A stretch of 64,000 bases of DNA from Actinomycetota bacterium (GCA_014381745.1 JACNLA010000028.1:124001-188000), one strand, 5' to 3'. Counted from the stretch's first letter, positions 44,852 to 54,673 are shown. A program made the numbers and translations. Notes: generated from the letters alone by a model not told the origin.

Positions 44852-45460
44852 CTACAGGGCCAGCCTCAGTGCGCTGGGTTCGAGACGTACCGAGATCTGT
44901 CGGCATGATGTGATCCGCTCCCCGTCCAGGTACACGGGGGTCAGATGTCGAAACGTGGTCTGGGCAGCACTGCTTCTGGAATAGGTGATCCCCGGATGCG
45001 GTACGTGGTTGCCTGCATGAAGGCGACGATGTGCTTGAAGACGTTGGCGTGTGGAGAGGTCTGACTCAAGAAGATCCAGGAGCCCGTCGCCCGGGTGCGC
45101 TCTTGGCGCCAGGTTCCATGAGCCGTGGTGGGCAGCGTTGGCAGCGACCCAGCAGCGTCCGACCATCCATGAGCGACGGGCGACAAGGTGTGCCAGGAAC
45201 CAGTGAATCTCGCCATCCAACAGGGCCGAGCCGATGTCAACGGCAACGAGGGTGGCATCATCGGACAGGGCACGGCTCCGGCCGGGCCCGCCGAGCGTTC
45301 GCCACAGATCGCCGCCGGTCAGGCCCACAACGGGAAGCTCTCCACCCGACCTTCTGACATCGCTGACGATTCTCCTCAGTTCAGAATCAGACGATGCCAG
45401 AGGAGAGCCTTCGGGAAGACCTCCAGATCCTCCCCAGTCGACTCCCCTGACGACTCCCAT
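44852..45460 (-). CDS. Shortened diacylglycerol kinase-like (YegS/DagK family) protein
   Basis: A 202-residue protein that resembles the second half of YegS/BmrU lipid kinases: VGRCWVAANAAHHGSWNLAPRAHPGDGLLDLLESDLS and the HVPHPGITYSR strand are the beta-sandwich signature. The upstream VVGLTGGDLWRTLGG looks like a broken GGDGT nucleotide loop. Full family members have about 300 residues, so the N-terminal ATP-binding part is short or absent. It may be inactive or a partial gene. It is the last gene of the proteasome-helY run, six bases after helY. Confidence 0.55.
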   Translation of the reverse strand: MGVVRGVDWGGSGGLPEGSPLASSDSELRRIVSDVRRSGGELPVVGLTGGDLWRTLGGPGRSRALSDDATLVAVDIGSALLDGEIHWFLAHLVARRSWMVGRCWVAANAAHHGSWNLAPRAHPGDGLLDLLESDLSTRQRLQAHRRLHAGNHVPHPGITYSRSSAAQTTFRHLTPVYLDGERITSCRQISVRLEPSALRLAL

Positions 45461-45466
45461 GCCGCC

Positions 45467-47500
45467 CTAGGCCGCTTCCGGGCTGTCTGCGGACTCTTCG
45501 GACAGGTCCACCCCCGGATCCTCGGCAATGGCCCCGGCAAGCGCCACCACTCCCCTCTCCAGACCGGCCACGGCCAAGCCGGCCACCTCAGCCAGCGGAC
45601 CTTCAGAAGCCTTCTGCACCTGTCCAAGCAGGTCCGCAACCAGGCGAACGTTTCGTACGAACTCCCCGGCGTTCATTCCCCCGTCGAGGATGCTTGCGAG
45701 GTCTGCTCCCTCGACCCAGTCCATGATTGCCACAGCCAGACCGTGATCGGTGGAAAACGCCACATCCACCCCCGTCGACCGGCCAACATCATGGAGCTCA
45801 TCGGCCAACCCGGCGATCCGACGGATCCTCCTTCCGACAAGGCCAGGTGGCTCAGGCACGACCACATCACGTGGCCCGCGTCGGCGGTAGGTGAGAGATG
45901 AGATCACTGCAGCAACCTCAGGGGCCGTAAGGCTCTCCAGCAGGCCGGCCCCAAGTGTCTCGACAACGAGGAGATCGGCCTCGTTGTGTATGGCTGTGAG
46001 GACACGTCCACGCTCCGTAAGACTCCAGTTGTCGGCCAGACACCGTCGCTCCAGGACCATTTCCATGCCGGCGATCTCCGCCATCAGGTCAGGTCCGCGT
46101 GAGTTCCGTCGCCTCGTCTGGAACTCTGCGAATGATCGTCTCAGGAGGTCATGGGCAGCCGGTCGCGATCTGCTTGCCATGAGGTTTGCCAACATGTTGT
46201 AGGTGGGACGAAAAGCCGAGGTGAGCAGGAAATCTCGGCTGCGTGCAAGGCGGGCCACCTCCTTGAACGGCACAAACGGTGTCCAGCAGACAAGGGCATG
46301 TCCCTTCTCGTCGATACCCCGCCTTCCTGCGCGGCCGGTCAGCTGGGCGAACTGACCGGGTGTCAGCATCTCGTGCGTCTCGCCTGTGAACTTGGTGAGT
46401 TTCTCAATGACCACTGAACGGGCCGGCAGGTTTACCCCCAAGGCAAGGGTTTCGGTTGCGTAGACGATCTTCAAGAGACCCGACGCGAACAACTCCTCGG
46501 TGATCTCCTTGAAGAGGGGTAGCAGGCCCGCGTGGTGGGCTGCTATCCCCATCTTCAGACCGGACCGCCACTCATCCGCGCCCAGGACGACAAGGTCGGT
46601 CTCGGTTAGGCCTCTGAGCCGGTTCGACAGGTGCGCGTCGACCCTCGCTGCCTCCTCAGCGTCGTTGAGGCGCACCCCGTCCCTAATGAGCGAGTCACGG
46701 GCATCGTCGCAGCCAGCCCGGCTGAATATGAACTGGATTGCCGGCAACAGATCGCTGCGCCGGAGTTCCCTGAGGACCTCTCGCCGTTTCGGTCCCGACC
46801 ATCTCGTTCCATGGTGTCCCCGGCGGCCCCTGGCATCAATGTCGTAGCGCACACCATTTCGGTTGGGTTTACCGCCGGTCAGCACCGGAATGCGTTGGAG
46901 ATGCCGCTTACGGCTGCGTTCAACAACCAGGTAGTGGCTTTGAAGGGGCACTGGTCGCCTCTTTTCGACAACGACATCGGTGGGGCCGCGAACCTCAGAC
47001 ATCCAGGCACCCAGTTCCTCGGCATTGGACACGGTTGCAGACAGAGCCACAATCCCGATTTCGGGCGGCAGGTTCAAGAGAACCTCCTCCCAGACCGCCC
47101 CGCGATAGGGGTCTTCGAGAAAATGGACCTCATCCAGGATGACCCATGCGAGGTCATCAACCTGAGAGGACTCCGCATAGAGCATGTTGCGAAGCACCTC
47201 TGTGGTCATCACCACCACGGGGGCAGTCGGCCAGAGGGTGTTGTCTCCCGTCAGGAGGCCAACCTGACCCACTCCCTGACGTTGGCTCAGGTCGCGGTAC
47301 TTCTGGTTGGAGAGGGCCTTGATCGGTGCCGTGTAGAAGGCCCGCGATCCCCCTCTGAGGGCGCAGTCGATCGCATGTTCAGCGACCACCGTCTTGCCGC
47401 TGGAGGTGGGTGCAGATACGAGCACGGAGCGGCCCGCATCTATTGATTCGATTGCCTCCAGCTGGAATCTGTCCAGTTGGAACGGCCAGGAGGATGTCAC
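45467..47500 (-). CDS. helY: Ski2-like superfamily II RNA helicase, HelY
   Basis: A 677-residue helicase. Motifs: Q-like GRSVLVSAPTSSGKT (Walker A), ILDEVHFLEDPYRG (DEVH), SATVSNAEEL, AAHHAGLL, and FAQLTGRAGRRGIDEKGH (motif VI). The long C-terminal region matches the actinobacterial HelY type. Its start overlaps the tatC stop by four bases. The predicted role is RNA metabolism in the cytoplasm. In other actinobacteria helY also closes the proteasome-pafBC-tat gene string, which supports the name. Confidence 0.9.
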   Translation of the reverse strand: MTSSWPFQLDRFQLEAIESIDAGRSVLVSAPTSSGKTVVAEHAIDCALRGGSRAFYTAPIKALSNQKYRDLSQRQGVGQVGLLTGDNTLWPTAPVVVMTTEVLRNMLYAESSQVDDLAWVILDEVHFLEDPYRGAVWEEVLLNLPPEIGIVALSATVSNAEELGAWMSEVRGPTDVVVEKRRPVPLQSHYLVVERSRKRHLQRIPVLTGGKPNRNGVRYDIDARGRRGHHGTRWSGPKRREVLRELRRSDLLPAIQFIFSRAGCDDARDSLIRDGVRLNDAEEAARVDAHLSNRLRGLTETDLVVLGADEWRSGLKMGIAAHHAGLLPLFKEITEELFASGLLKIVYATETLALGVNLPARSVVIEKLTKFTGETHEMLTPGQFAQLTGRAGRRGIDEKGHALVCWTPFVPFKEVARLARSRDFLLTSAFRPTYNMLANLMASRSRPAAHDLLRRSFAEFQTRRRNSRGPDLMAEIAGMEMVLERRCLADNWSLTERGRVLTAIHNEADLLVVETLGAGLLESLTAPEVAAVISSLTYRRRGPRDVVVPEPPGLVGRRIRRIAGLADELHDVGRSTGVDVAFSTDHGLAVAIMDWVEGADLASILDGGMNAGEFVRNVRLVADLLGQVQKASEGPLAEVAGLAVAGLERGVVALAGAIAEDPGVDLSEESADSPEAA

Positions 47501-48267
47501 CCTTCAGAACGCCTGCGCCGGCGCTCGCGAAGTGCTCCTATGAGAATGGAGATCTCGTAGAACATCCACATCGGCACCGACAGGATCATGAGGGTGAACG
47601 GGTCGCCGCTCGGGGTGAGAACCGCCACCAGAGCGACGATGCCGACTATGGCGTAGCGCCGGGCGCGTCTCAGGGCGGCCGGCGTGAGAATGCCGATCAA
47701 CTGCAGGAAGACCAGCACCAGGGGAAACTCGAACCCGATTCCGAATGCCATCGTCATCTTGATCACAAAGCCGATGTACTTGGCTGGGGAAAACACGCTG
47801 ATGAGGTCGGGGCCACCTATTTCGACAAGGAACTCGAGTGCCCTCGGGATGCTCCAGTACGCAAGGCCGCACCCTGCTGCGAACAACAGAATCCCGGAGG
47901 CGACGAACGGCACTGCCAAGCGGCGCTCCCGGCCGTAGAGCCCTGGCACGATGAAGCGCCAGACCTGCCAGAGCACCACCGGCATAGCCATTGCGAGGCC
48001 CCCGTAGGCGGCGACGGTCAGACGAACCGTGAAGGGCTCCAGCGGGTCTGTGACCAGCAGCTCACAGCCGCTGCCGAACACGGCACCCTCTCCGGCCTCG
48101 CCACGGATGCTGCAGTAGGGCTGCAGCAGGACGTCCAGAATCTGTGGATACAGGATCCAGCAGGCAATGGCGCCGGCGCCTACCGCCAGGACGGAGATCA
48201 AGAGGCGCTTCCGGAGTTCCTCCAGATGGGAGACGATTGACATCGTCCCAGTGTTCTTGTCAGCCAT
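47497..48267 (-). CDS. tatC: Sec-independent protein translocase TatC
   Basis: From ATG 48267 the protein is 256 residues with six predicted transmembrane segments. The TatC signature MSIVSHLEELRKRLLIS begins the protein, and FSPAKYIGFVIKMTMAFGIGFEFPL holds the Glu of the third helix. The TatB stop overlaps its start by eight bases. It is the receptor for twin-arginine substrates together with TatB. Length is close to the family norm of about 250. Confidence 0.95.
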   Translation of the reverse strand: MADKNTGTMSIVSHLEELRKRLLISVLAVGAGAIACWILYPQILDVLLQPYCSIRGEAGEGAVFGSGCELLVTDPLEPFTVRLTVAAYGGLAMAMPVVLWQVWRFIVPGLYGRERRLAVPFVASGILLFAAGCGLAYWSIPRALEFLVEIGGPDLISVFSPAKYIGFVIKMTMAFGIGFEFPLVLVFLQLIGILTPAALRRARRYAIVGIVALVAVLTPSGDPFTLMILSVPMWMFYEISILIGALRERRRRRSEG

Positions 48268-48568
48268 CGCCCGACAGATCGCCTTCCGTCGACTCGGTGT
48301 CACCGGGCGCTTCGGTCTGCTCAGCGCCGGCAACGTCGTTGGAAGCCGCGTTGGCGGTAAGGGCAGCGCCACGCTCCCGCGCCTCTGCTTCGGCGAGGGG
48401 ATCCTCTACGGCCGCCCGCAACTCTTCTTGGAAACCTGTCGAGACCCTGCGTACCTCGCGTAGCACGCGACCGACCTGACGGGTCACCTCAGGCAATCTG
48501 GTTGGGCCGAGTACGAGCAGGCCCACAAGCAGAATGACCAGGATTTCGCTTCCCCCCAGATTGCCCAT
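48260..48568 (-). CDS. tatB: Sec-independent protein translocase TatA/TatB
   Basis: A 102-residue protein with one N-terminal transmembrane helix and an amphipathic helix after it: GSEILVILLVGLLVLGPTRLPEVTRQVG. The Glu in the helix entry and the GPTRLPE turn are more TatB-like than TatA-like; the remaining tail is acidic and disordered. It precedes tatC with an eight-base overlap, the usual pair. A separate TatA may be elsewhere. Confidence 0.88.
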   Translation of the reverse strand: MGNLGGSEILVILLVGLLVLGPTRLPEVTRQVGRVLREVRRVSTGFQEELRAAVEDPLAEAEARERGAALTANAASNDVAGAEQTEAPGDTESTEGDLSGDG

Positions 48569-48627
48569 TCGGCGAGCCTATCGGCGCACGATCAATGGGT
48601 TCCTGTGCGCCGGCCTCTTCGGGGCTG

Positions 48628-49569
48628 TCAGAGTCGGCCGATGTCTCCCAGCGGCCAGACCCGCAGGAAGGCACGCCCGAGAATCGACTCTTCAGGTATC
48701 GGGCCGAAGAAACGGGCGTCCTTGGAGTTGCTCCTGTTGTCGCCCATCACGAACACATGGCCCGGCGGCACGAGGCACGTATCCGGGGTTCCAGCCGGGT
48801 TCAGGCATCCTGGCGGAAGGGAAAATCCGCTGGTCATGTCCTGTGACACCAGGTAGGGCTCCAGAAGCAACCCGCCGTCGATCCGTACCCTTCCGGCCTC
48901 GGTGCTTATGGTTTCGCCGGGAAGGGCTATCACCCTCTTGATGAGGTCTTCGATCCCGTTGACGGCACCCTGCGGGGCCTTGAAGACCACCACGTCTCCC
49001 CTGTTCACCTGGTGAAGGTCGTAGCTCAACTTGTTGACGATTATCCGATCGCCGTTGACGAGGGTGGGTTCCATCGAGGGCGAAGGGATGTAGAAGGCCT
49101 GGAACAGGTAGGCCTTGACGAGAAGAGCCATAACCAGGGCACCGACTATGACGCTCCCCCATTCCAGGATGAGCTTTCCGGCACCCAATCCGGTGCCCGG
49201 CATGCCAAGGTCAACCTGTTGCATGGAATCCGGGGTTGCCTCCGGGAAATCAGGTGGCGGCGGGCTGGGTACCTGCGGAACTACCTCAACGGAACGGTCA
49301 GCCGTCGGCGCAGGAAAGGAGCCCGAGGATCCGTGGAGGTCCTCGAAGGTCACGAGCGAGGGACGGCTCCCGGCATCTTGCCGGGCGGCGGTTGAAGCAC
49401 CCGGAGCGTCCTGTGGCGTCTCTGGTGGCGGGTGTTGCGTGTACGAGTCGGCCGGGTCTGGATCAGGGGGCTGCGGCTCGCCACTACTCCGGGCCAGTGC
49501 TCTCTCCATGAGCTCGTCGGCCCAATCGTCGTCGGCATCGGGTGCATCCTCTGTGCGGTCTGAATCCAC
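48628..49569 (-). CDS. lepB: Signal peptidase I
   Basis: From the GTG at 49569 the protein has 313 residues. After an acidic, Pro-rich cytoplasmic N-terminal region of about 130 residues there is a transmembrane segment (GSVIVGALVMALLVKAYLFQAFYI) and the S26 catalytic motifs: SPSMEPTL (Ser), DLIKRVIALPGE (Lys) and GDNRSNSKDAR. The long N-terminal extension is unusual compared with E. coli LepB. It sits between pafC and tatB, so protein export and the pafBC regulators share a gene string. The start is not certain. Confidence 0.92.
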   Translation of the reverse strand: MDSDRTEDAPDADDDWADELMERALARSSGEPQPPDPDPADSYTQHPPPETPQDAPGASTAARQDAGSRPSLVTFEDLHGSSGSFPAPTADRSVEVVPQVPSPPPPDFPEATPDSMQQVDLGMPGTGLGAGKLILEWGSVIVGALVMALLVKAYLFQAFYIPSPSMEPTLVNGDRIIVNKLSYDLHQVNRGDVVVFKAPQGAVNGIEDLIKRVIALPGETISTEAGRVRIDGGLLLEPYLVSQDMTSGFSLPPGCLNPAGTPDTCLVPPGHVFVMGDNRSNSKDARFFGPIPEESILGRAFLRVWPLGDIGRL

Positions 49570-49610
49570 GGTGTCGAACCTAGCCCCCGTGCGACAATCC
49601 GCGGTGGCGC

Positions 49611-50564
49611 TCAGCCCCTGTACCGAGCAAGCACGCGGGCAGCAGCCCCCGCACAAAGGTCGCTTCCAAGCCCATCCGGAGCCTCGATGATTCTGCTGGT
49701 CGGCCCAAGCCTCAGGAGGAGCCGCTCAAGCCACCGGGGGGATGAGACGGGAAGGGACACCCTCAGCCGATTCTCGTCAAGCTCCTCCACGCCCATATGG
49801 GGGTATTCCTCGACAACCCAACGGGATTCGGCGTCCAACTCCAGTACAACCTCTGGGAGGCGTCCGTCCGTAGGGATGTGTTCGAGGGTCTGGTCTGCTG
49901 TTGCGGGCCGGCTAAAGCCAACGTTCGTAGCGGCACAACTGCTGATCCTGTCCAACCGGAAGACCCGTTGAGCGTCAGCGAGGTGACAGTGCCCTGACAC
50001 GTACCAGTGTCCTTTGTCGGCGTAGTAACGGTAGGGATCGATCCGGCGGACAGCCGCAGCATCTCGTCCGTATGAGTAGTAGTCGATGTCAACGGAGGTG
50101 CTATCGGCTACCGCTGTCCGGATTACGTCGATCAGATCAGCTGATCCGGCGCCAAGACGAACCTCCACTGCCAGATCCACGCCCGATCCCATTCCGCTTG
50201 CCAACTTGGTCAGAGCACGTTCAAGCGGACCCAGCTCGTCGCCGGCCGTCATCGCAGCCACCGAGCGGCCGGCTGCGTACAGGGCCATGGTCTCAGCAGC
50301 ACCCAGGCGCATCGGGCGACGAAACCAGTCCGCATACCGGATCCAGACCCTTTCATCTGCGACGGTGACATCGATCAGGCAATCTGGGGTAAAGGGATGC
50401 ACCCCAACGAAGAACAGAACGTGTTCCAGATCCTCAAGCAGTTCTGATCGTGGGTAGTCGAAGCGAGCGACGATCTCATCTATGTGGGGCCCGTCGCGCT
50501 CTGCCACCCAGGGGATGGCCGCCAGGAGGCGCCGGAGCCGGTCCAGTGCGGTGAGGGCTGTCAC
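49611..50564 (-). CDS. pafC: WYL-domain transcriptional regulator PafC
   Basis: A 317-residue protein with an N-terminal winged-helix part (ALDRLRRLLAAIPWVAERDG, then HIDEIVARFDYPRSELLEDL) and a WYL domain with DIDYYSYGRDAAAVRRIDPYRYYADKGHWYVSGHC. It starts at GTG overlapping the end of pafB by four bases. In mycobacteria PafB and PafC form a heterodimer that activates a LexA-independent DNA damage response. The gene position after pafA-pafB is the conserved order. Confidence 0.9.
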   Translation of the reverse strand: MTALTALDRLRRLLAAIPWVAERDGPHIDEIVARFDYPRSELLEDLEHVLFFVGVHPFTPDCLIDVTVADERVWIRYADWFRRPMRLGAAETMALYAAGRSVAAMTAGDELGPLERALTKLASGMGSGVDLAVEVRLGAGSADLIDVIRTAVADSTSVDIDYYSYGRDAAAVRRIDPYRYYADKGHWYVSGHCHLADAQRVFRLDRISSCAATNVGFSRPATADQTLEHIPTDGRLPEVVLELDAESRWVVEEYPHMGVEELDENRLRVSLPVSSPRWLERLLLRLGPTSRIIEAPDGLGSDLCAGAAARVLARYRG

Positions 50565-51484
50565 CGGAGAGCCTCCAGCCAGTTGATCATGTCTTCTCGC
50601 AGGTCAGGCGGCCTCAGCAACTCTGCACCGTCGAGGAAGGTCAGGACAAAGGAGCGGAACGCTGCCCGGTTTCGGACCGGCTCTGCGACAACGACCGAGC
50701 CGTCCGGTCGCCATTCTGTCACCGCTTCCTCACCAAGGAAGTCGACTACCCACGGGACGTGGCGTTCCTCAACAAGGAGCTCAGCTACCACAGCGGGATC
50801 GTCGCCGTAGCGCCATGCCGGATCCACGTTGACATCGACTGGAACGTCGGGCCTGGCAAAGCCGGCCTCATCGCCGGTGGTGACGGGCCCAGAGATGCGG
50901 TCCACCCTGAACTGCCTCGACTCGGCCGGTCCACGGTCGTGACCCGCCAGGTACCACCGGCCCCGTGTAAACACGAGACGATGCGGTTCCACTGTCCGAG
51001 TCTTCCCGTTGTATGAGAACGTGGCAGTTCTGCGATCGGCGGTGGCTCCCATCAGGAGCCTCACGGCCTCGCCGGCAGGCACCTCGGCCACTGCCCCGAC
51101 CTCGGCCTGGCTGTGTTCGGACACACCTCCGAGTCGCCAGAAGGGATCCGCTGTGGGTGCCTCGCTGAGCCGAACGAGGTTGGAGGCAAGATGCAGGGCC
51201 GCCAGCTCGTCCGGGCTGAGAGGCGGAAGATCGGCTTCGTAGTCGGTGGGCCGTATTCGATATCCGTCCAACGGTGGGTCGGTACCCGGGATGCCCTCAA
51301 CGGAAAGAGGGACCCCCATTGCCCGAAGCTCATCCTTGTCGCGCTCGAATGTCCGTCTGAAGCTTTCGTCGTTCGACGAGTAGGCGTCATTGGGGAGTCG
51401 CTCTCTCAAATCATGACGGCTGAGCGGTTGCTCGGTGGCCAGCATCGCCGCCACCAGGTTCAGAAGTCGCTCCAGCTTCTTCAT
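50561..51484 (-). CDS. pafB: WYL-domain transcriptional regulator PafB
   Basis: A 307-residue protein: an N-terminal helix-turn-helix segment (KKLERLLNLVAAMLATEQPLSRHDLRER) and a WYL domain with the ATFSYNGKTRTVEPHRLVFTRGRWYLAGHD core. It begins with an ATG 32 bases after pafA. With PafC it is the mycobacterial DNA-damage regulator pair; ligand sensing by the WYL pocket is the family expectation. Confidence 0.9.
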   Translation of the reverse strand: MKKLERLLNLVAAMLATEQPLSRHDLRERLPNDAYSSNDESFRRTFERDKDELRAMGVPLSVEGIPGTDPPLDGYRIRPTDYEADLPPLSPDELAALHLASNLVRLSEAPTADPFWRLGGVSEHSQAEVGAVAEVPAGEAVRLLMGATADRRTATFSYNGKTRTVEPHRLVFTRGRWYLAGHDRGPAESRQFRVDRISGPVTTGDEAGFARPDVPVDVNVDPAWRYGDDPAVVAELLVEERHVPWVVDFLGEEAVTEWRPDGSVVVAEPVRNRAAFRSFVLTFLDGAELLRPPDLREDMINWLEALR

Positions 51485-51516
51485 GGAGTCAGCCTAGGCC
51501 CGCCCCTGTTGGCTTC

Positions 51517-52875
51517 TCAGAGGGAGTCGATGAGCTTCTGTACACGCTCATCAGCAGAGCGGAACGGGTCCTTGCAGAGAACGGTGCGCTGAGCCTGATC
51601 GTTCAACTTGAGGTGGACCCAGTCAACCGTGTAGTCCCGCTTGCGTTCCTTGGCGCGGCGAATGAACTCTCCACGGAGACGAGCTCGTGTGGTGCTTGGA
51701 GCATTCGCCTTCGCATCCTCAACCGCCGCGTCGGTCGTCGTCCTCTCCATGAGGCCGCGTTCCTGCATCCTGTAGAAGAGCCCCCGTCGACGGTCGACAT
51801 CGTGGTACTGGAGGTCGACAAGAGCCACCGCCGGATCGGACAACGGCAGGTTGTGGCGCTCCATGTAACCGTGGATGAGGTGATGCTTCGCCACCCAGTC
51901 GCACTCCGCGGCCAGCTCCAGCGGATCCCGGGCAATCGCCTCAAGGCAGTGCTGCCACATCGAGAGGACCTTCGTCTCCTCAGCGCTCATGTCACGGTGA
52001 TCCGCATATCGGAGCGCTCGCTCCAGAAACTCTGTCTGCATGTCGAGTGCCGTCAACTCGCGACCGTTTGAGAGGCGAACCGTTCTTCGACAGGTGGGAT
52101 CGTGGCTGATCTCACGAATGGCGCGGATCGGGTTCTCAAGGGTCATGTCGCGCATTACCACGCTCGGATCCTCGAGCATCCGCAGAAGAATCCCGCAGGC
52201 CCCCACCTTCAGGAAGGAGGCGTACTCGCTCATGTTCGAATCGCCCACGATCACATGCAACCGGCGGAACCTCTCAGCGTCGGCGTGGGGTTCATCCCTG
52301 GAGTTGATGATTGGCCTCGACCGGGTGGTGGCGCTCGAGACGCCCTCCCAGATGTGCTCAGACCGCTGGCTGATGCAGTACATGGCCCCCCGGGCCGTCT
52401 GTAGCACCTTCCCCGCTCCTGCGTAGATCTGGCGACTCACAAGGAAGGGAATAAGGGTCTCCGCGTACTCGGCGGTCTCATCCCGACGCGTGGTCATGTA
52501 GTTCTCGTGACATCCGTAGGAGTTGCCGGCCGAGTCGGTGTTGTTTTTGAAGAGGAATATCTCACCGTTGATCCCTTCCTCCCGGAGTCGTTCCTCCGCG
52601 GATCCAAGCAGTTGCTCGAGGATCCTCTCCCCTGCCTTGTCGTGGGTGACCACATCGTGCACCGAGTCACATTCGGGCGTGGCGTACTCGGGGTGGGAAC
52701 CGACGTCCAGGTAGAGGCGTGCACCGTTGACGAGAAATACGTTCGAGCTTCGCCCCCAGTCGACGACCTTTCTGAAAAGGTATCTGGCTACCTCATCTGG
52801 GCTGAGACGACGTTGGCCATCGAGGGTGCAGGTGACGCCAAACTCGTTCTCTATTCCATAGATGCGACGCTCCAC
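51517..52875 (-). CDS. pafA: Pup-protein ligase PafA
   Basis: From the GTG at 52875 the protein is 452 residues, the same length as M. tuberculosis PafA. The glutamine-synthetase-like catalytic start [13 protein letters not shown] holds the metal Glu. [19 protein letters not shown] and [13 protein letters not shown] are the ATP/metal-binding signatures, and [13 protein letters not shown] follows. It joins the C-terminal Glu of Pup to substrate lysines. The gene order prcB-prcA-pafA-pafB-pafC is the classical one. Confidence 0.96.
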   Translation of the reverse strand: MERRIYGIENEFGVTCTLDGQRRLSPDEVARYLFRKVVDWGRSSNVFLVNGARLYLDVGSHPEYATPECDSVHDVVTHDKAGERILEQLLGSAEERLREEGINGEIFLFKNNTDSAGNSYGCHENYMTTRRDETAEYAETLIPFLVSRQIYAGAGKVLQTARGAMYCISQRSEHIWEGVSSATTRSRPIINSRDEPHADAERFRRLHVIVGDSNMSEYASFLKVGACGILLRMLEDPSVVMRDMTLENPIRAIREISHDPTCRRTVRLSNGRELTALDMQTEFLERALRYADHRDMSAEETKVLSMWQHCLEAIARDPLELAAECDWVAKHHLIHGYMERHNLPLSDPAVALVDLQYHDVDRRRGLFYRMQERGLMERTTTDAAVEDAKANAPSTTRARLRGEFIRRAKERKRDYTVDWVHLKLNDQAQRTVLCKDPFRSADERVQKLIDSL

Positions 52876-52888
52876 AGGCCGCCTACCG

Positions 52889-53566
52889 TCAGCCGAGGAG
52901 AGCGGCCAACGCCTCACCCTCTATGCGCCTGAACGCCCGCCTGCCGTTCTGGCGGGCGAGCACTGCCACCTCCAGGTCGTCGGGGCTGAGCGTCCGATCG
53001 GGCCCTGCCATGGCCGCAACAGCGACCCCGAGGGCGGCACTCAGATCCGCCTCCGGCGCCCATGACTCGGCAAGCCGCTCTCGGATCGCCTCGGCCTCAC
53101 CGCCGATCACGACGTGGCTTGTCGTGTCCATGACGGTGCCGTCGTAGAGAAGGTGAAAGAGACGGTCGCCGCCCGACTCGGTTCCCATCTCGGCTATGAG
53201 CATCTCCACCTCAAGCGGCTTCATCTCGTGGGTGAAGTACTGACCAAGGATCTGTGCGTACTGGTTGGCAAGCCAGCGGGCATCAACGTCGGCACGGCTG
53301 TAGGAGTAGCCCTTCAGGTCGGCGTGGCGCACGCCGGCGATCCGGAGCTGGTCGAACTCGTTGTACTTGCCGACGCCCATGAAGCCGATTCGGTCGTAGA
53401 TCTCGCTGACCTTCCTGAGGGTGCTGGATGGGTTCTCAGCACAAAGCAGGACCCCCTCTCCGTAGGTGCTGGAGACTGCAGCACGGCCACGTGCAATGCC
53501 CTTGCGTGCGTAGTCCGCACGGTCCTTCATCACCTGTTCCGGCGATACATACATCGGAACGGTCAT
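52889..53566 (-). CDS. prcA: 20S proteasome alpha subunit
   Basis: From ATG 53566 the protein has 225 residues. The RBS AGGGAG stands about ten bases before, and the start gives the family N-terminus [27 protein letters not shown]. The [16 protein letters not shown] and [10 protein letters not shown] blocks are the alpha fold; there is no catalytic Thr. The N-terminal segment forms the gate in the ring. A longer GTG start at 53617 would overlap prcB and is less likely. Confidence 0.95.
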   Translation of the reverse strand: MTVPMYVSPEQVMKDRADYARKGIARGRAAVSSTYGEGVLLCAENPSSTLRKVSEIYDRIGFMGVGKYNEFDQLRIAGVRHADLKGYSYSRADVDARWLANQYAQILGQYFTHEMKPLEVEMLIAEMGTESGGDRLFHLLYDGTVMDTTSHVVIGGEAEAIRERLAESWAPEADLSAALGVAVAAMAGPDRTLSPDDLEVAVLARQNGRRAFRRIEGEALAALLG

Positions 53567-53603
53567 GGTCTCGTGCTCCCTAGGTTGGCGCTGGAGGTAG
53601 TCA

Positions 53604-54404
53604 TCAGGCACCGTCACTGGACCGGTTGAGGAGGCTTCTGGTCAACTCGGCCACCTCGTCGTCTGGGATCCGAGTGAAGCCTGATGATGTGATTGTCGCC
53701 AGAACGGGGTAGATCCCCCGGACAAGATCGGGTCCGCCGGTTGCACTGTCCTCGTCGGCCGCCTGGTAGAGAGCCTCTATGGCCAGGGTCTGTGCCTCGT
53801 CTGCACCCATGCCCTCCCTGAAGCGGAGTTTCATGACGGTGGTGGCATGGAGGCTGCCTGACCCTGTGGCGGCGTGGTCCTGCTCCTCGTAGCGTCCACC
53901 GGTGATGTCGAACTGGAATAGCCGGCCGCGGTCCTCCCTTTCGTCAAAGCCGGCAAACAGAGGAACCACGGCAAGTCCCATCATCGCCGCCGGCAGATGG
54001 GAACGCAGCATCAGCGTCAGCTGGTTTGCCTTGCCATCGAGGCTGAGCTGGTTCCCCTCGACCTTTTCGTAGTGTTCCAGTTGAAGTTGGAAGAGCCTCA
54101 CCATCTCCATTGCCGGTCCCGCAGCTCCGGCAATGGCCACGCCGGACGCACTGTCGGCCGGGAACACCTTTTCCATGGTTCTGTGGCTGATCAGATGGCC
54201 GCTTGTTGCACGTCTGTCGCCGGCCATGACAACACCCTCGGCGCAACGAATCGCAAGGACGGTTGTTGCGTGGGTCAGCCCTTCGAGCGTGGGCCCTGCC
54301 GGCGCTGACGGACCGGCATCGGATCCGCCCATGCCAAGCCGGCCCAGCAATCCGACGAAGCTGGGGCCCGGGTCTTCTGCGGGGGTGAATATCGGAAGGG
54401 TCAC
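53604..54404 (-). CDS. prcB: 20S proteasome beta subunit
   Basis: A propeptide of about 46 residues from GTG 54404 (or 60 from GTG 54446, overlapping pup) is followed by the mature N-terminus. The cleavage point is GLTHA/TTVLAI: Thr1, with Ala and not Gly at -1. Asp17 (MAGDRRA) and Lys33 (TMEKVF) of the catalytic set are in place. It is the proteolytic subunit of the actinobacterial 20S particle. Start assignment is uncertain. Confidence 0.93.
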   Translation of the reverse strand: MTLPIFTPAEDPGPSFVGLLGRLGMGGSDAGPSAPAGPTLEGLTHATTVLAIRCAEGVVMAGDRRATSGHLISHRTMEKVFPADSASGVAIAGAAGPAMEMVRLFQLQLEHYEKVEGNQLSLDGKANQLTLMLRSHLPAAMMGLAVVPLFAGFDEREDRGRLFQFDITGGRYEEQDHAATGSGSLHATTVMKLRFREGMGADEAQTLAIEALYQAADEDSATGGPDLVRGIYPVLATITSSGFTRIPDDEVAELTRSLLNRSSDGA

Positions 54405-54435
54405 GGTTGGGAGGCTAACCCGGTCGAGAGGTCGG

Positions 54436-54639
54436 CTACTCCCCACCCTTTTGGATGTAGTTCTTCACGAACTCCTCGGCGTTGGACTCCAAGACCTCGT
54501 CGATCTCGTCAAGAAGATCATCCAACTCCGCCTTGAGGCGGTCCTTGCCCTGACCTGTCGCCTGAGGTGCTCCGGCATCCACGGGCTCGGCCGGGTCGCT
54601 CTCTCTGCGGGCAGGTCGCTGCTGTTCCTGTTCGGCCAT
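54436..54639 (-). CDS. pup: Prokaryotic ubiquitin-like protein Pup
   Basis: A 67-residue protein, disordered in the first half and helical in the second (LKAELDDLLDEIDEVLESNAEEF), ending VKNYIQKGGE. The C-terminus is Glu, so it can be ligated by PafA without the deamidation that the GGQ forms in mycobacteria need. The coiled helix is the segment that binds the Arc/Mpa coiled coil. It lies between dop and prcB. Confidence 0.97.
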   Translation of the reverse strand: MAEQEQQRPARRESDPAEPVDAGAPQATGQGKDRLKAELDDLLDEIDEVLESNAEEFVKNYIQKGGE

Positions 54640-54673
54640 CTCGTCTCCTCAAATGGTGGGCAGGAAGGGTTGC

